Shown: positions 44,047-52,251 of the stretch, in pieces
How positions within the stretch are numbered: the stretch's first letter is position 1
How the letters are laid out: the number at the start of each line of letters is the position of its first letter
Assembly: GCF_020859565.1 (NCBI RefSeq)
Contig: NZ_JAJHUO010000015.1
Coordinates: 124,001 to 188,000, forward strand
Origin: Saccharothrix luteola
GTDB taxonomy: Bacteria; Actinomycetota; Actinomycetes; Mycobacteriales; Pseudonocardiaceae
Length of the DNA: 64,000 nt
Direction: 5' to 3'
Notes under the pieces: model-generated
Seen by the model: the letters and a program-made list of their open reading frames with translations, nothing else
Told to the model about the DNA's origin: nothing
Databases searched by the model: none
Position numbers and translations under genes: made by a program

Positions 44047-45244
44047 GCCCGGCGGCACGGCCCCGACCGTCCACCCCCCGCCGCGGCGGGTCCAGCCGGA
44101 GGGCGCCACTGCTGACGCCACGCCCGAGGTCGTGCTCACGCCGCCGTCGCCGAGACAGGGCGGCACGCGCGAGTCCGACCAGGCCGCACAAGCCGAAGGG
44201 TCCGTCCTGTCCGCACGGTCCGGCTGGGCCGACGAACGGCACGTGCGCCCGGCACCGATCCGCACCCCGGCGCTCGTGCTGCCGCAGCAGTGCGACCGGC
44301 TCACCGCGGAAATCGGCCAGGTCGCCACCGGGCAGGCGCTGCTGCTGCACGGCGGCCCCGGCGCGCAGACCTCCGACGACGTCTCCGGGTACCGGTTCAC
44401 GCGCGAGCTGGCGCTCGTCCTCGGCCACGCCGCGTGCCTGCCCGTGGTCACCGTCGGCCGGGTCGTCACCGCAGGCCCGGACACCCGCCGCCGGTACCGC
44501 AACTCGGCCCGCTACCTGGACGCGCTGCGCGCCCTGGTGTCCGACCCGGCCACCGCCGACGCGGCGCGGGAATCGCTCGACCGACGCCTGGCCACGACGC
44601 CGGCCGCGGCACGCCACGCCGACGTCGTCGCCCTCGTGCGGTCACGGCTGGCGGGCCCGCACCCCGGCCCGCCTGACCTCTTCGTCAGCCACGAGACCGT
44701 CCCGCTGGACTACGAGTTCGCGCTTACCCGGACCGACCCGCGCACCGGACGCCGGTTCGGCACCTCCGGGCACCTGCTGTGGGTGGGCGACCGCAGCCGT
44801 GCGCACGTCGACTTCCTGGCCGGGATCGACAACCCGGTGGCGGTCGCGCTCGGCCCGGGCGCCACCGCCCGGGACGCGGCCGGGCTCGCCCGCAGGCTCA
44901 ACCCCGACCGCGTGCCCGGACGGCTGACGTTCATCACCCGTCTGGGTGCCGGGCAGGTGCGCGGGGTGCTGCCGCGGTTGCTCGACGCCGTCACCGACAC
45001 CGGAGTCCCGGTCGGCTGGGTGTGCGATCCCCTGCACGGCAACACCTTCACCGCCACCACCGGCGACCTCGACGACGTGGTGGCCGAGGTGCTGGCCTTC
45101 CACGACGCGCACCGGGCCGCCGGCACCCACGCCGGGGGCCTGCACGTGGACCTGGTCGACGACGTGTCGACCGACGGCCCGCGCCTCAACCGCGACCAGG
45201 CACTGGAACTGGCGCTGCGGACCGCCGAACGGTGCGCGCGGTGA
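44030..45244 (+). CDS. Divergent class II DAHP synthase homologue
   Basis: This 404-residue protein is clearly homologous to class II 3-deoxy-D-arabino-heptulosonate-7-phosphate synthase: SHETVPLDYE (220-229), HLLWVGDRSR, VCDPLHGNTF (331-340), and PRLNRDQALELALRTAE. It has lost key residues. The CAE motif at the first metal ligand (Cys87 in M. tuberculosis) reads GAQ (G111-Q113), the ligand Glu411 is Asp374, Asp441 is Gly383, and the PEP-binding Lys306 is Ala273. The N-terminal about 75 residues are Pro/Ala-rich, unlike the family. ATG 44030 has GGAGG at 44018-44022. It may catalyse a different aldol-type reaction, or be inactive. Confidence 0.82.
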   Translation: MANSSEPGGTAPTVHPPPRRVQPEGATADATPEVVLTPPSPRQGGTRESDQAAQAEGSVLSARSGWADERHVRPAPIRTPALVLPQQCDRLTAEIGQVATGQALLLHGGPGAQTSDDVSGYRFTRELALVLGHAACLPVVTVGRVVTAGPDTRRRYRNSARYLDALRALVSDPATADAARESLDRRLATTPAAARHADVVALVRSRLAGPHPGPPDLFVSHETVPLDYEFALTRTDPRTGRRFGTSGHLLWVGDRSRAHVDFLAGIDNPVAVALGPGATARDAAGLARRLNPDRVPGRLTFITRLGAGQVRGVLPRLLDAVTDTGVPVGWVCDPLHGNTFTATTGDLDDVVAEVLAFHDAHRAAGTHAGGLHVDLVDDVSTDGPRLNRDQALELALRTAERCAR

Positions 45245-45263
45245 CCCGGCCCGGCGGCACGCG

Positions 45264-46631
45264 TCACAGGTAGCCGAACAGCGGCGGGAAGAGCAGCACG
45301 ACGACCCAGGCCCACACCGCGTACACCGGCAGGTAGGCCGTCTGCCACCGCTCCAGCGCGGTGAACGGCGCACGGCGGCGGATCAGGGACAGCAGCAGCC
45401 ACGCCGTCCACGCCAGGTTGGCCAGCAGGATGACGTTCTCGCCCAGCGCCGCCGCCTTGTTGGGCGTGGTGCCGTACTCCGTGATGCGGCCGGTGATCTC
45501 CAGCAGCACCAGCACGTCGATGAGCAGCGCGCTGACCACGAGGGCGAGTTGCAGCTTGTCGAACACGCCGGGCGGGGCCAGCGGATCGCGCGCCGAGAAC
45601 GAGTAGAGCAGCAGGCCGAGCACCACGACCAGCAGGAGGTCGAACAGGATCAGCGCCTGCCGTTCCAGGTCGATGCCGGCACTGGTGACGCCGAGCGTGA
45701 CCAGGAACGCCAGCAGCACCGCGGTGAACAGCGGGGTGAACAACCGCGTCAGCACCGGGGCGATGTTCTCCACCACGCTCTGCTTGGCCTCGACCAGCCA
45801 CCCGGCCACGACCACCGCCGCCGCGGCGCCGCACGGGAGCACCCACTGCGAGATGGCGGTCTCCGGTGAGATCCCGATCGCCTCGAACGTGCCGAACACG
45901 AACGCGATCAGCACCCCGCCGCCGAGCGCGATGAGGACGTAGTAGATGAACCACTCGCCGGTGAAGCGGACGAAGTCCATCCGCCGCCGGGACGACCGCA
46001 CGTCGTCGGACACGTACGCCAGACCGACCACGAACCACAGCGCGATCGGCAGGTGGATGCTGGTCAGCACCACCGACTGGGAGTCCTCCGCGAGCGGGTA
46101 GGCGTTGGCGGCCACCGCGCCGAGCGCGAACAACGCCACCAGCACGCCGATCACCCCGGCCGTCGCCCGACGGCGCCAGGCCAGGAAGCCCGCCAGCCAC
46201 GGCAACGCGAACAGGGCGACGTTGGGCGCGTAGAACGCGGCGTCGTCCTCCAGGCTCAGGCCGAACAGCTCCGGCGCCTTGATCGACACCGCCGCGCCCG
46301 CCGCGCAGCCCACCATCACCAGCAGGTCGCGCCGCGACCGCCCGCCCGCCGCCGGGCCGTCGGACCCGCCGGTCAGCACCAGCTGCTTCCACAGCCGTTC
46401 CGAGTGCTCCCGGGCGAACTCGCGCGACAGCTCGTCCAGGCTGCCCATGCGCTTGACCGCGACCAGGAACGCCTCGTCGGCGTGCAGGCCCGCGGCCAGG
46501 AGGTCGTCGACCGAACCCCGCAGGTGGTCTTCGAGCTCGTCGACGTCGGTCTGCCGCAGCTCCCGTCGCCGTTGCACGTAGTGCCGCCACTGGGCGAACT
46601 GCGCGTCCAGGTCGCCCTGATCGTCGGTCAT
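45264..46631 (-). CDS. Permease-prefix-domain membrane protein
   Basis: This 455-residue protein has a permease prefix domain (about 1-95; FAQWRHYVQRRRELRQTDVDELEDHLRGSVDDLLAAGLHADEAFLVAVKRMGSLDELSREFAREHSERLWKQ) and about nine or ten transmembrane helices. These proteins are typically encoded after PadR regulators, as here (overlap of 4 bp with the PadR stop). ATG 46631 is preferred. The function is unknown. Confidence 0.82.
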   Translation of the reverse strand: MTDDQGDLDAQFAQWRHYVQRRRELRQTDVDELEDHLRGSVDDLLAAGLHADEAFLVAVKRMGSLDELSREFAREHSERLWKQLVLTGGSDGPAAGGRSRRDLLVMVGCAAGAAVSIKAPELFGLSLEDDAAFYAPNVALFALPWLAGFLAWRRRATAGVIGVLVALFALGAVAANAYPLAEDSQSVVLTSIHLPIALWFVVGLAYVSDDVRSSRRRMDFVRFTGEWFIYYVLIALGGGVLIAFVFGTFEAIGISPETAISQWVLPCGAAAAVVVAGWLVEAKQSVVENIAPVLTRLFTPLFTAVLLAFLVTLGVTSAGIDLERQALILFDLLLVVVLGLLLYSFSARDPLAPPGVFDKLQLALVVSALLIDVLVLLEITGRITEYGTTPNKAAALGENVILLANLAWTAWLLLSLIRRRAPFTALERWQTAYLPVYAVWAWVVVLLFPPLFGYL

Positions 46632-47002
46632 GCGAACCCTCCCAGCGGCAACGTCCTCAACGGCCGCGAATCGTCCGGACGGGGCCAGATCTCCTTGAGC
46701 GCGTCCACCACCGCGTCCCACTGCCTGCGCTGCTCGGCGAGTTCGGCCAGGCCGCTGCGCGTGATCCGGTAGTACTTGCGCCGCCGCTCGCCGGCCACCG
46801 ACTGCCAGGTCGACTCCACGTGCCCGAGGCGCTCCAGCCGGTGCAGCAACGGGTAGAGCAGCCCTTCGGTCCAGTCCAGCTTCCCGTCGGACAGCTCGTT
46901 GATCCGCCTGAGGATGGCGTACCCGTAGCTGTCCTCCTCGGCCAGGATGCCCAGCACCATCGGCGTCGCCGAGGCGGCCACGAGGTCCTTGGCGACCTTC
47001 AC
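46628..47002 (-). CDS. PadR-family transcriptional regulator
   Basis: This 124-residue protein has a winged helix (about 10-80; TPMVLGILAEEDSYGYAILRRINELSDGKLDWTEGLLYPLLHRLERLGHVES) and a C-terminal helix. GTG 47002 is the likely start, with GGGAGG five bases upstream. The frame is open further but unlikely. It would repress itself and the membrane protein through sites upstream. Confidence 0.88.
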   Translation of the reverse strand: MKVAKDLVAASATPMVLGILAEEDSYGYAILRRINELSDGKLDWTEGLLYPLLHRLERLGHVESTWQSVAGERRRKYYRITRSGLAELAEQRRQWDAVVDALKEIWPRPDDSRPLRTLPLGGFA

Positions 47003-47020
47003 CCTGCCCTCCCGAAGACG

Positions 47021-47055
47021 TACCCTAGATGTGCAAGGCATAGTACTTCTAGGTA
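47021..47055. promoter_or_regulatory. Inverted repeat upstream of PadR/permease operon
   Basis: TACCCTAGA at 47021-47029 and TCTAGGTA at 47048-47055 are complementary except for one extra base, with an 18-bp less GC-rich spacer containing TAGTAC. It precedes the PadR gene on the minus strand and may hold its promoter and operator. Confidence 0.45.
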
Positions 47056-47169
47056 TCGCGTCGTAGCAAGCAGCGCGGAATGGACCATTCGGGACGCGGG
47101 GCGGCGGAACCCCGATGGTCGGCCCTCTCATCACGTTGACCGAACACCCGGAAGTGGGATTCTGGTGGC

Positions 47170-47859
47170 GTGCAGGGCAACTCCAGATCCTGGCCGGCCA
47201 ACTGCTTCCGGTTGCTGCTGGTGGAGGACGACCGCGAGCTCGTGGAGTTGCTCGCCGCCGCGTTGCGCGACGAGGGGTACACCGTGGACGTTGCCCTGGA
47301 CGGGCAGCGCGGGCTGCACCTCGGCCTCACCCGCCCGTACGACGTGGTGGTGATCGACCGCGGCCTGCCCGCCCTCGACGGGCTCGACCTCCTCGTGCGG
47401 CTGAGGTCGAGGTCGGTGCGGACGCGGGCGTTGATCCTCACCGCCATGGGCACCGTCCACGACCGGATCGACGGTCTCGACGCGGGCGCGGACGACTACC
47501 TGGTGAAGCCGTTCGACCTGGACGAGTTGAGCGCGCGGCTGCGGGCGCTGTGCCGGCGGGCGCTGGAACTGGCCGACGTGCTGCGGATCGGCGGCGGGCA
47601 CCTCGACGTCGGACAGCGGGAGGCGGTGCTGCCCGACGGTGCGCGGGTGCCGCTCACCACCAGGGAATTCACCCTGCTGCGCGTGCTCGCCACCTATCCG
47701 GACACCGTGCACACGCGGGCGTCGTTGCGGCGCGTGGTGTTCCCGGACGCTTCGGCAACATCCATTGTGGACACCTACGTGTACTACCTGCGGTCCAAGA
47801 TCGACCGTTCGGTGGTGCACACGGTGCAAGGACTCGGGTATCGCTTGGGGGCGTTGTGA
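47170..47859 (+). CDS. OmpR-family response regulator
   Basis: This 229-residue protein has a receiver domain (about 12-128; acidic pair E19-D20-D21, phospho-acceptor D63 in DVVVIDRGLP, T91, K113 in DYLVKPFDL) and an OmpR/PhoB winged helix (about 140-226; LTTREFTLLRVLATYP, YYLRSKIDR, HTVQGLGYRL). It is coupled to the kinase (GTGA overlap). The start at GTG 47170 is uncertain within about 12 residues. The target genes are not clear. The tyrosine/phenylalanine-type ammonia-lyase gene lies at its operon's end. Confidence 0.9.
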   Translation: MQGNSRSWPANCFRLLLVEDDRELVELLAAALRDEGYTVDVALDGQRGLHLGLTRPYDVVVIDRGLPALDGLDLLVRLRSRSVRTRALILTAMGTVHDRIDGLDAGADDYLVKPFDLDELSARLRALCRRALELADVLRIGGGHLDVGQREAVLPDGARVPLTTREFTLLRVLATYPDTVHTRASLRRVVFPDASATSIVDTYVYYLRSKIDRSVVHTVQGLGYRLGAL

Positions 47860-49160
47860 GCCGTTCGTGGGCCGAGGCGGAGCGCGCGGTGATCCGGCGG
47901 GCTCGTCTGCGGATCAGCGTGCTGGTCGCGCTGGCGATCACCGTGCTGGTGGCGTTCGTCGGCGGTCTCGCGTACGCCATGATGGTGCACGCCCAGGATT
48001 CGCAGGTGACGCGCGAGCTGCGGTACAACGCCCGGTTCGGCGTGCCTTCGACGCCACCGGGGTGCACGTGGCTGTTCATCCTGGACGACGGCGTGCTCGA
48101 CGACGGCCTGCTGAAGGTGCCGCCGGGCTTCCCGCTGCGCGGGGACCTCGACGCGGTCGCGGCGTCCGGCGGGACCATCGAGCGCGAACTGGAGCTCAAC
48201 GGCACCGAGTACCTGACGCTGACCCAGCGCGGCGCCGACGGCAGCACGGTGCAGGCGGTCTTCGACACGCGCTACCAGCTCGCCGACCGGCGGCACCTGC
48301 TGGTGGCGCTGGCGATCGCGGAGATCGGCGGCCTGGTCGCGGCGGCGTTGCTGGGGCTGTGCGTCGGCCGCGGCACGGTCGCGCCGTTGGCGGAGGCGCT
48401 GGCCAGGCAACGGCGGTTCGTCACGGACGCCAGCCACGAGCTGCGGACGCCGATCGCGCGGGCGTACACGCGGGCGCAGCTGCTCGCCCGCTGGGCGAAG
48501 GCCGCCGACCTGCCCGACGACCACCGCGACGGCCTCGACAAGCTCGCCAGCTCGATCCGCGGGCTCGGCGACGTGGTGGACGACCTGCTGCTGTCGGCCA
48601 GGCTGACCCGCCGGCCCGAGGGCCTCGGCGGCCGGGCGGTCGACCTGGCGGCGCTGGCGGAGTCCGCGGTGGAGACCGAGAGCGACCGGGCGGGCGAACG
48701 GCGGATCACGCTGACCGTCGAACGCCCCACCGGCCCGCTGATCGTCATCGGGGTCGAGACCGCGCTGCGGCGCGCGGTGGACGAGCTGCTGGCGAACGCC
48801 GTCCGCCACACGCCGGAGGGTGGTCGGATCGACGTGCGCCTGGGGGTGCGGGGCGGGCAGGTCGAGCTGACGGTCGCGGACACCGGCGAGGGTTTCGACC
48901 CGGTGGAGGCGGACCGGCTGTTCGACCGGTTCCACCGCGGACCGGGCGAGCCGGAGCGGCGGTTCGGGCTGGGGCTGGCGCTGCTGCGCGAGGTGGTGAC
49001 CGGCCACGGCGGCACGGTGGAGGCCGTCGGCCACCCGGGCGAGGGCGCGCGGTTCACCCTGCGCTTACCCGTCGCCGACCCGACCGCCAGTGCCACCGCT
49101 GCCGCGACTGCGACTGCCGACGCCGTGACGGGCAAGGCGATCAGTACCGGCCCGCGGTGA
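47856..49160 (+). CDS. Two-component sensor histidine kinase
   Basis: This 434-residue protein has two transmembrane helices (about 20-44 and 149-170) around an about 100-residue sensor loop, then the H-box DASHELRTPIA (His194) without a clear HAMP, and a HATPase domain (DELLANAVRHTPEGG, DTGEGFDP, FGLGLALLREVVTGHGG). The 3' end overlaps the convergent ammonia-lyase gene by 20 nt. The last about 27 residues are Ala/Thr-rich. The signal is unknown. Confidence 0.9.
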   Translation: MSRSWAEAERAVIRRARLRISVLVALAITVLVAFVGGLAYAMMVHAQDSQVTRELRYNARFGVPSTPPGCTWLFILDDGVLDDGLLKVPPGFPLRGDLDAVAASGGTIERELELNGTEYLTLTQRGADGSTVQAVFDTRYQLADRRHLLVALAIAEIGGLVAAALLGLCVGRGTVAPLAEALARQRRFVTDASHELRTPIARAYTRAQLLARWAKAADLPDDHRDGLDKLASSIRGLGDVVDDLLLSARLTRRPEGLGGRAVDLAALAESAVETESDRAGERRITLTVERPTGPLIVIGVETALRRAVDELLANAVRHTPEGGRIDVRLGVRGGQVELTVADTGEGFDPVEADRLFDRFHRGPGEPERRFGLGLALLREVVTGHGGTVEAVGHPGEGARFTLRLPVADPTASATAAATATADAVTGKAISTGPR

Positions 49161-50637
49161 CGAGGTCGGCCGCCGCACGCACGTCCGCGTCGAGCGGTCG
49201 GTCGGGGTCCACCGGGGCGATCACGTCGCAGAGGGCGTCGAGCAGCGCGGCGCAGCGGGGCGCGGTCGGGCGGCGGCCGCCCACGTGCACCGCCTGCCGC
49301 AGGCCGAGCGCCAGTGAACCGCACAGCAGCCGGAGCAGTTCGGCGACGTCGTAGGAGCGCAGCGCGGCCTGGGTGCCGAACGGCACGACGTCCTGGTTGT
49401 GCAGGTTCGTCGGCAGGCTCTGCGTGCTCGCCGGCAAGACCGCGCGGCGGATCTCCGCGATGAACGCCGTCGTGGCCAGCTGCACGCCCTGCAACCCGTG
49501 CTGGCGTCCCGGCCCGGCGGCCAGCATCGGCGGCAGGCCCGTGTTGCGGACCGGGTCGACCAGCAGGTCCAGCTGCCGCTCCGCGAGGTTGCCCAACGAC
49601 GCCGTGACCATGGCGAGGACGTCGGCGGCGAACGCGGCCGGCTGGCCGAAGAAGTTGCCGCCGTGCGCGACGAGGTCGTCACCGGGGAAGAACAGCGGGT
49701 TGTCGCTGACACCGCCCAGGTCGGCCGCCACCACGCCGTCGACGTAGCGCAACGCGTCCTCGGCCGCGCCGAGCAGCTGCGGCGAGCACCGGAGGCTGTA
49801 AGGCTCCTGGAGGGCACGCTTGCCGCTCGGGATCGTGCCGACCAGGGTGGCCCGCATCCGCTCGGCGACGGTGGCCGCGCCGGGGTGCCCGTAGGCGGAG
49901 ATGAGGCGTGGGTCGAGGAAACCCGGGTCGGCGCCGAGGACGTCCACGAGCAGGCACGTCAGGTCCTGGATCGCCCGGTGCGAGGCACGCACGCTGTCCA
50001 ACGCGAGCGCGGCGGCCGCGGTGGTGACCGACGTGCCGTTGACGAGCGCCAGCGCGTCACGCCCGTCGAGGGTGAGCGAGGTCAGCCCGGCACGTCGCAG
50101 GGCGTCGTCGGCGGGCATCCGCTCACCGTCGAAGTAGGCGTGGCCACGGCCGCGCAACGCCTGGGTCGCGTAGGCGAGCGGGATGAGGTCGCCGCTCGCG
50201 CCGACCGAGCCGTAGCGCGGGATCGCCGGGGCGAACGTGGTCGCGAACATCGCCGCGAGCCCGTCCACGACGTGCGCGGAGACCCCCGAGAGGCCCTGGG
50301 CGAGCGACCACGCCCGCACGAGCAGCGCGGCGCGGGCGATGTCGGCCGGCAGGTCCGGCCCCTGGCCCGCGCCGAGGTGTGCCAGGGTGTTGTCGCACTG
50401 GTCCGCTTCGTCCTCACGGCCCGCGAAGCCGACCAGGGCGCCGAACCCGGTCTTGGCGCCGTAGACGGGCCGCTCGTCGTCGGCGAGCACGGTGCGCAGG
50501 TACTCGCGGCCCCGGTCGACCCGCTCCCGGACGGGCGGGCTGACGAGCACGGGCAACGGCGCTGCCGCACGGTGGAGGTGGTCGCTCGTCAGCGGTGCGC
50601 CGAGGTCCACGGGTGCGTCGGTCACGGTCGTGGTCAC
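49141..50637 (-). CDS. MIO-type aromatic amino acid ammonia-lyase
   Basis: This 498-residue protein belongs to the HAL/PAL/TAL family. The MIO-forming triad Ala147-Ser148-Gly149 lies in RYGSVGASGDLIPLAY, and the catalytic Tyr59 in VYGAKTGFG. At the substrate-selectivity pair (His89-Leu90 in Rhodobacter TAL) it has His87-Leu88 in NTLAHLGAGQG, favouring tyrosine over phenylalanine, so the product may be 4-coumarate. Some relatives are aminomutases that make beta-tyrosine, and this cannot be excluded. It diverges from the flavoprotein operon across a 32-bp palindrome, so the two sets are probably co-regulated. Confidence 0.88.
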   Translation of the reverse strand: MTTTVTDAPVDLGAPLTSDHLHRAAAPLPVLVSPPVRERVDRGREYLRTVLADDERPVYGAKTGFGALVGFAGREDEADQCDNTLAHLGAGQGPDLPADIARAALLVRAWSLAQGLSGVSAHVVDGLAAMFATTFAPAIPRYGSVGASGDLIPLAYATQALRGRGHAYFDGERMPADDALRRAGLTSLTLDGRDALALVNGTSVTTAAAALALDSVRASHRAIQDLTCLLVDVLGADPGFLDPRLISAYGHPGAATVAERMRATLVGTIPSGKRALQEPYSLRCSPQLLGAAEDALRYVDGVVAADLGGVSDNPLFFPGDDLVAHGGNFFGQPAAFAADVLAMVTASLGNLAERQLDLLVDPVRNTGLPPMLAAGPGRQHGLQGVQLATTAFIAEIRRAVLPASTQSLPTNLHNQDVVPFGTQAALRSYDVAELLRLLCGSLALGLRQAVHVGGRRPTAPRCAALLDALCDVIAPVDPDRPLDADVRAAADLVTAGRY

Positions 50638-50652
50638 CGCACCGACGGTAGG

Positions 50653-50684
50653 CAGTCGATCTCAGAGAGTTCTGAGATCGACTG
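50653..50684. promoter_or_regulatory. Perfect 32-bp inverted repeat between ammonia-lyase and flavoprotein operon
   Basis: Arms of 14 bp (CAGTCGATCTCAGA at 50653-50666 and its exact complement at 50671-50684) flank GAGT. It occupies half of the 63-bp gap between the two divergent start codons, so a bound dimer would block both promoters. The ATG of the flavoprotein is 16 bp away, hence leaderless or short-leader messages. MarR- or TetR-like proteins bind sites like this. No such gene is adjacent. Confidence 0.75.
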
Positions 50685-50700
50685 CGTAGCTTCCTGGCTC

Positions 50701-52251
50701 ATGGCGCACGACTACCTGATCATCGGGGCGGGACCGGCCGGTGTGCAGCTCGCCGCCCTGCTGGAGCGCGACGGTCGCGACTACGCCGTCCTCGAACGCG
50801 GCACCGCACCGGGCACCTTCTTCACCCGCTACCCGCGGCACCGGACCCTGATCTCCATCAACAAGGTGCACACCGGGTACTCCGACCCGGAGCAGCGGCT
50901 GCGGATGGACTGGAACTCGCTGCTGACCGACGATCCCGAGCTGCTGTTCACCCGCTACAGCCGCCGCTACTTCCCCGACGCCGACGACCTGGTCCGCTAC
51001 CTGGCCGACTTCGCCGCGGCCACCGGCGTCCGGGTCCACTACGACACCGAGGTCGTGCGGATCTCCCGTGACGACGAGGGCTTCACCGTGCTCGACCGCG
51101 GTGGGCGGACGTGGCGCGCCGCGCGGGTCGTGGTGGCGACCGGTGTTTCGCAACTCCACGTGCCGCCGATCCCGGGCATCGAGCACGCCGAGCGCTACGA
51201 CACGTTCGACACCGACCCGGAGTCGTTCACCGACCAGCGGGTGCTGGTGATCGGCAAGGGCAACTCCGGGTTCGAGACCGCGGACGCTCTGGTGGAGCAC
51301 GCGGCGGTCATCCACGTGGCCGGCCCGCACTCGGTGCGGCTCGCGTGGCAGACGCACTACGTCGGCCACTTGCGCGCGGTGAACAACAACTTCCTCGACA
51401 CCTACCAGCTCAAGTCGGAGAACGCGGTCATCGACGGCACGGTGGAGCTCATCGAGCCGCGGGCCGGCGGCGGTTTCCGCGTCCGGTTCCGCTACGCCCG
51501 CGCGGCGGAGTCGTCGCGGGAGGTGGAGTACGACCGGATCGTGGCGTGCACCGGGTTCCGGTTCGACGCCTCGGTGTTCGACGACAGCTGCCGCCCGGCG
51601 CTGGTGATCGACGACCGGTTCCCCGAGCAGACACCCGCGTTCGAGTCGACCACGGTGCCGGGCCTGTACTTCGCGGGCACCATCACGCAGTCCAGGGACT
51701 TCAAGAAGTCCACCAGCGGGTTCATCCACGGCTTCCGGTACGGGGTCCGCGCCCTGCACCGCGTCCTCGCCGCCCGCCACCACGACACGCCGTGGCCGTC
51801 GACGGAGCTGGAGCCGTCGCCGGAGGCGATCAGCGACGCGGTGGTGGCCAGGGTGAACCGGTCGTCCGCGCTGTGGCAGCAGTTCGCGGTGATCGGCGAC
51901 GTCGTCACGGTCTCCGACGGCGCCGCGCGGTACCAGGAAGAGGTGCCGGTGGCCTACGTCGCCGACGGCGGCCTGGGCCCGGCCGAGCACCGGTTCGTCG
52001 CGACGCTGGAGTACGGGCCCGACCACGACAAGGTGGACCCGTTCGACATCACCGTCCCGCGCGTGGTGGAGAACGACGCGGCCAACGCGCACGACGCGAG
52101 CTACCTGCACCCGGTGGTGCGCCACTACCGCGACGGCACGCTCGACGCGACCCACCACCTGGCCGAGAACCTCGAGAACCAGTGGGACCTGCCCGCGGTG
52201 CACCAGCAGCCGCTGGTCGCGTTCGTGAAGGAATGCCTTGCCGGCGCGTGA
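50701..52251 (+). CDS. FAD/NAD(P)-dependent flavoprotein (paralogue 1; FOXRED2-like family)
   Basis: This 516-residue protein has two Rossmann motifs: GAGPAG at 9-14 for FAD and VLVIGKGNSGFETADAL at about 181-197 for NAD(P). The conserved block FFTRYPRHRTLISINKVHTG follows the FAD site, and CTGFRFDASVF plus YFAGTITQSRDFKKSTSGFIHGFRYG lies near the C-terminal half. It resembles group B flavin monooxygenases and the FOXRED2 family. Reaction is unknown: N- or C-hydroxylation of an amino acid or amine is plausible. It is the first gene of a six-gene operon. The ligase start overlaps its 3' end by 14 nt. Confidence 0.85.
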   Translation: MAHDYLIIGAGPAGVQLAALLERDGRDYAVLERGTAPGTFFTRYPRHRTLISINKVHTGYSDPEQRLRMDWNSLLTDDPELLFTRYSRRYFPDADDLVRYLADFAAATGVRVHYDTEVVRISRDDEGFTVLDRGGRTWRAARVVVATGVSQLHVPPIPGIEHAERYDTFDTDPESFTDQRVLVIGKGNSGFETADALVEHAAVIHVAGPHSVRLAWQTHYVGHLRAVNNNFLDTYQLKSENAVIDGTVELIEPRAGGGFRVRFRYARAAESSREVEYDRIVACTGFRFDASVFDDSCRPALVIDDRFPEQTPAFESTTVPGLYFAGTITQSRDFKKSTSGFIHGFRYGVRALHRVLAARHHDTPWPSTELEPSPEAISDAVVARVNRSSALWQQFAVIGDVVTVSDGAARYQEEVPVAYVADGGLGPAEHRFVATLEYGPDHDKVDPFDITVPRVVENDAANAHDASYLHPVVRHYRDGTLDATHHLAENLENQWDLPAVHQQPLVAFVKECLAGA

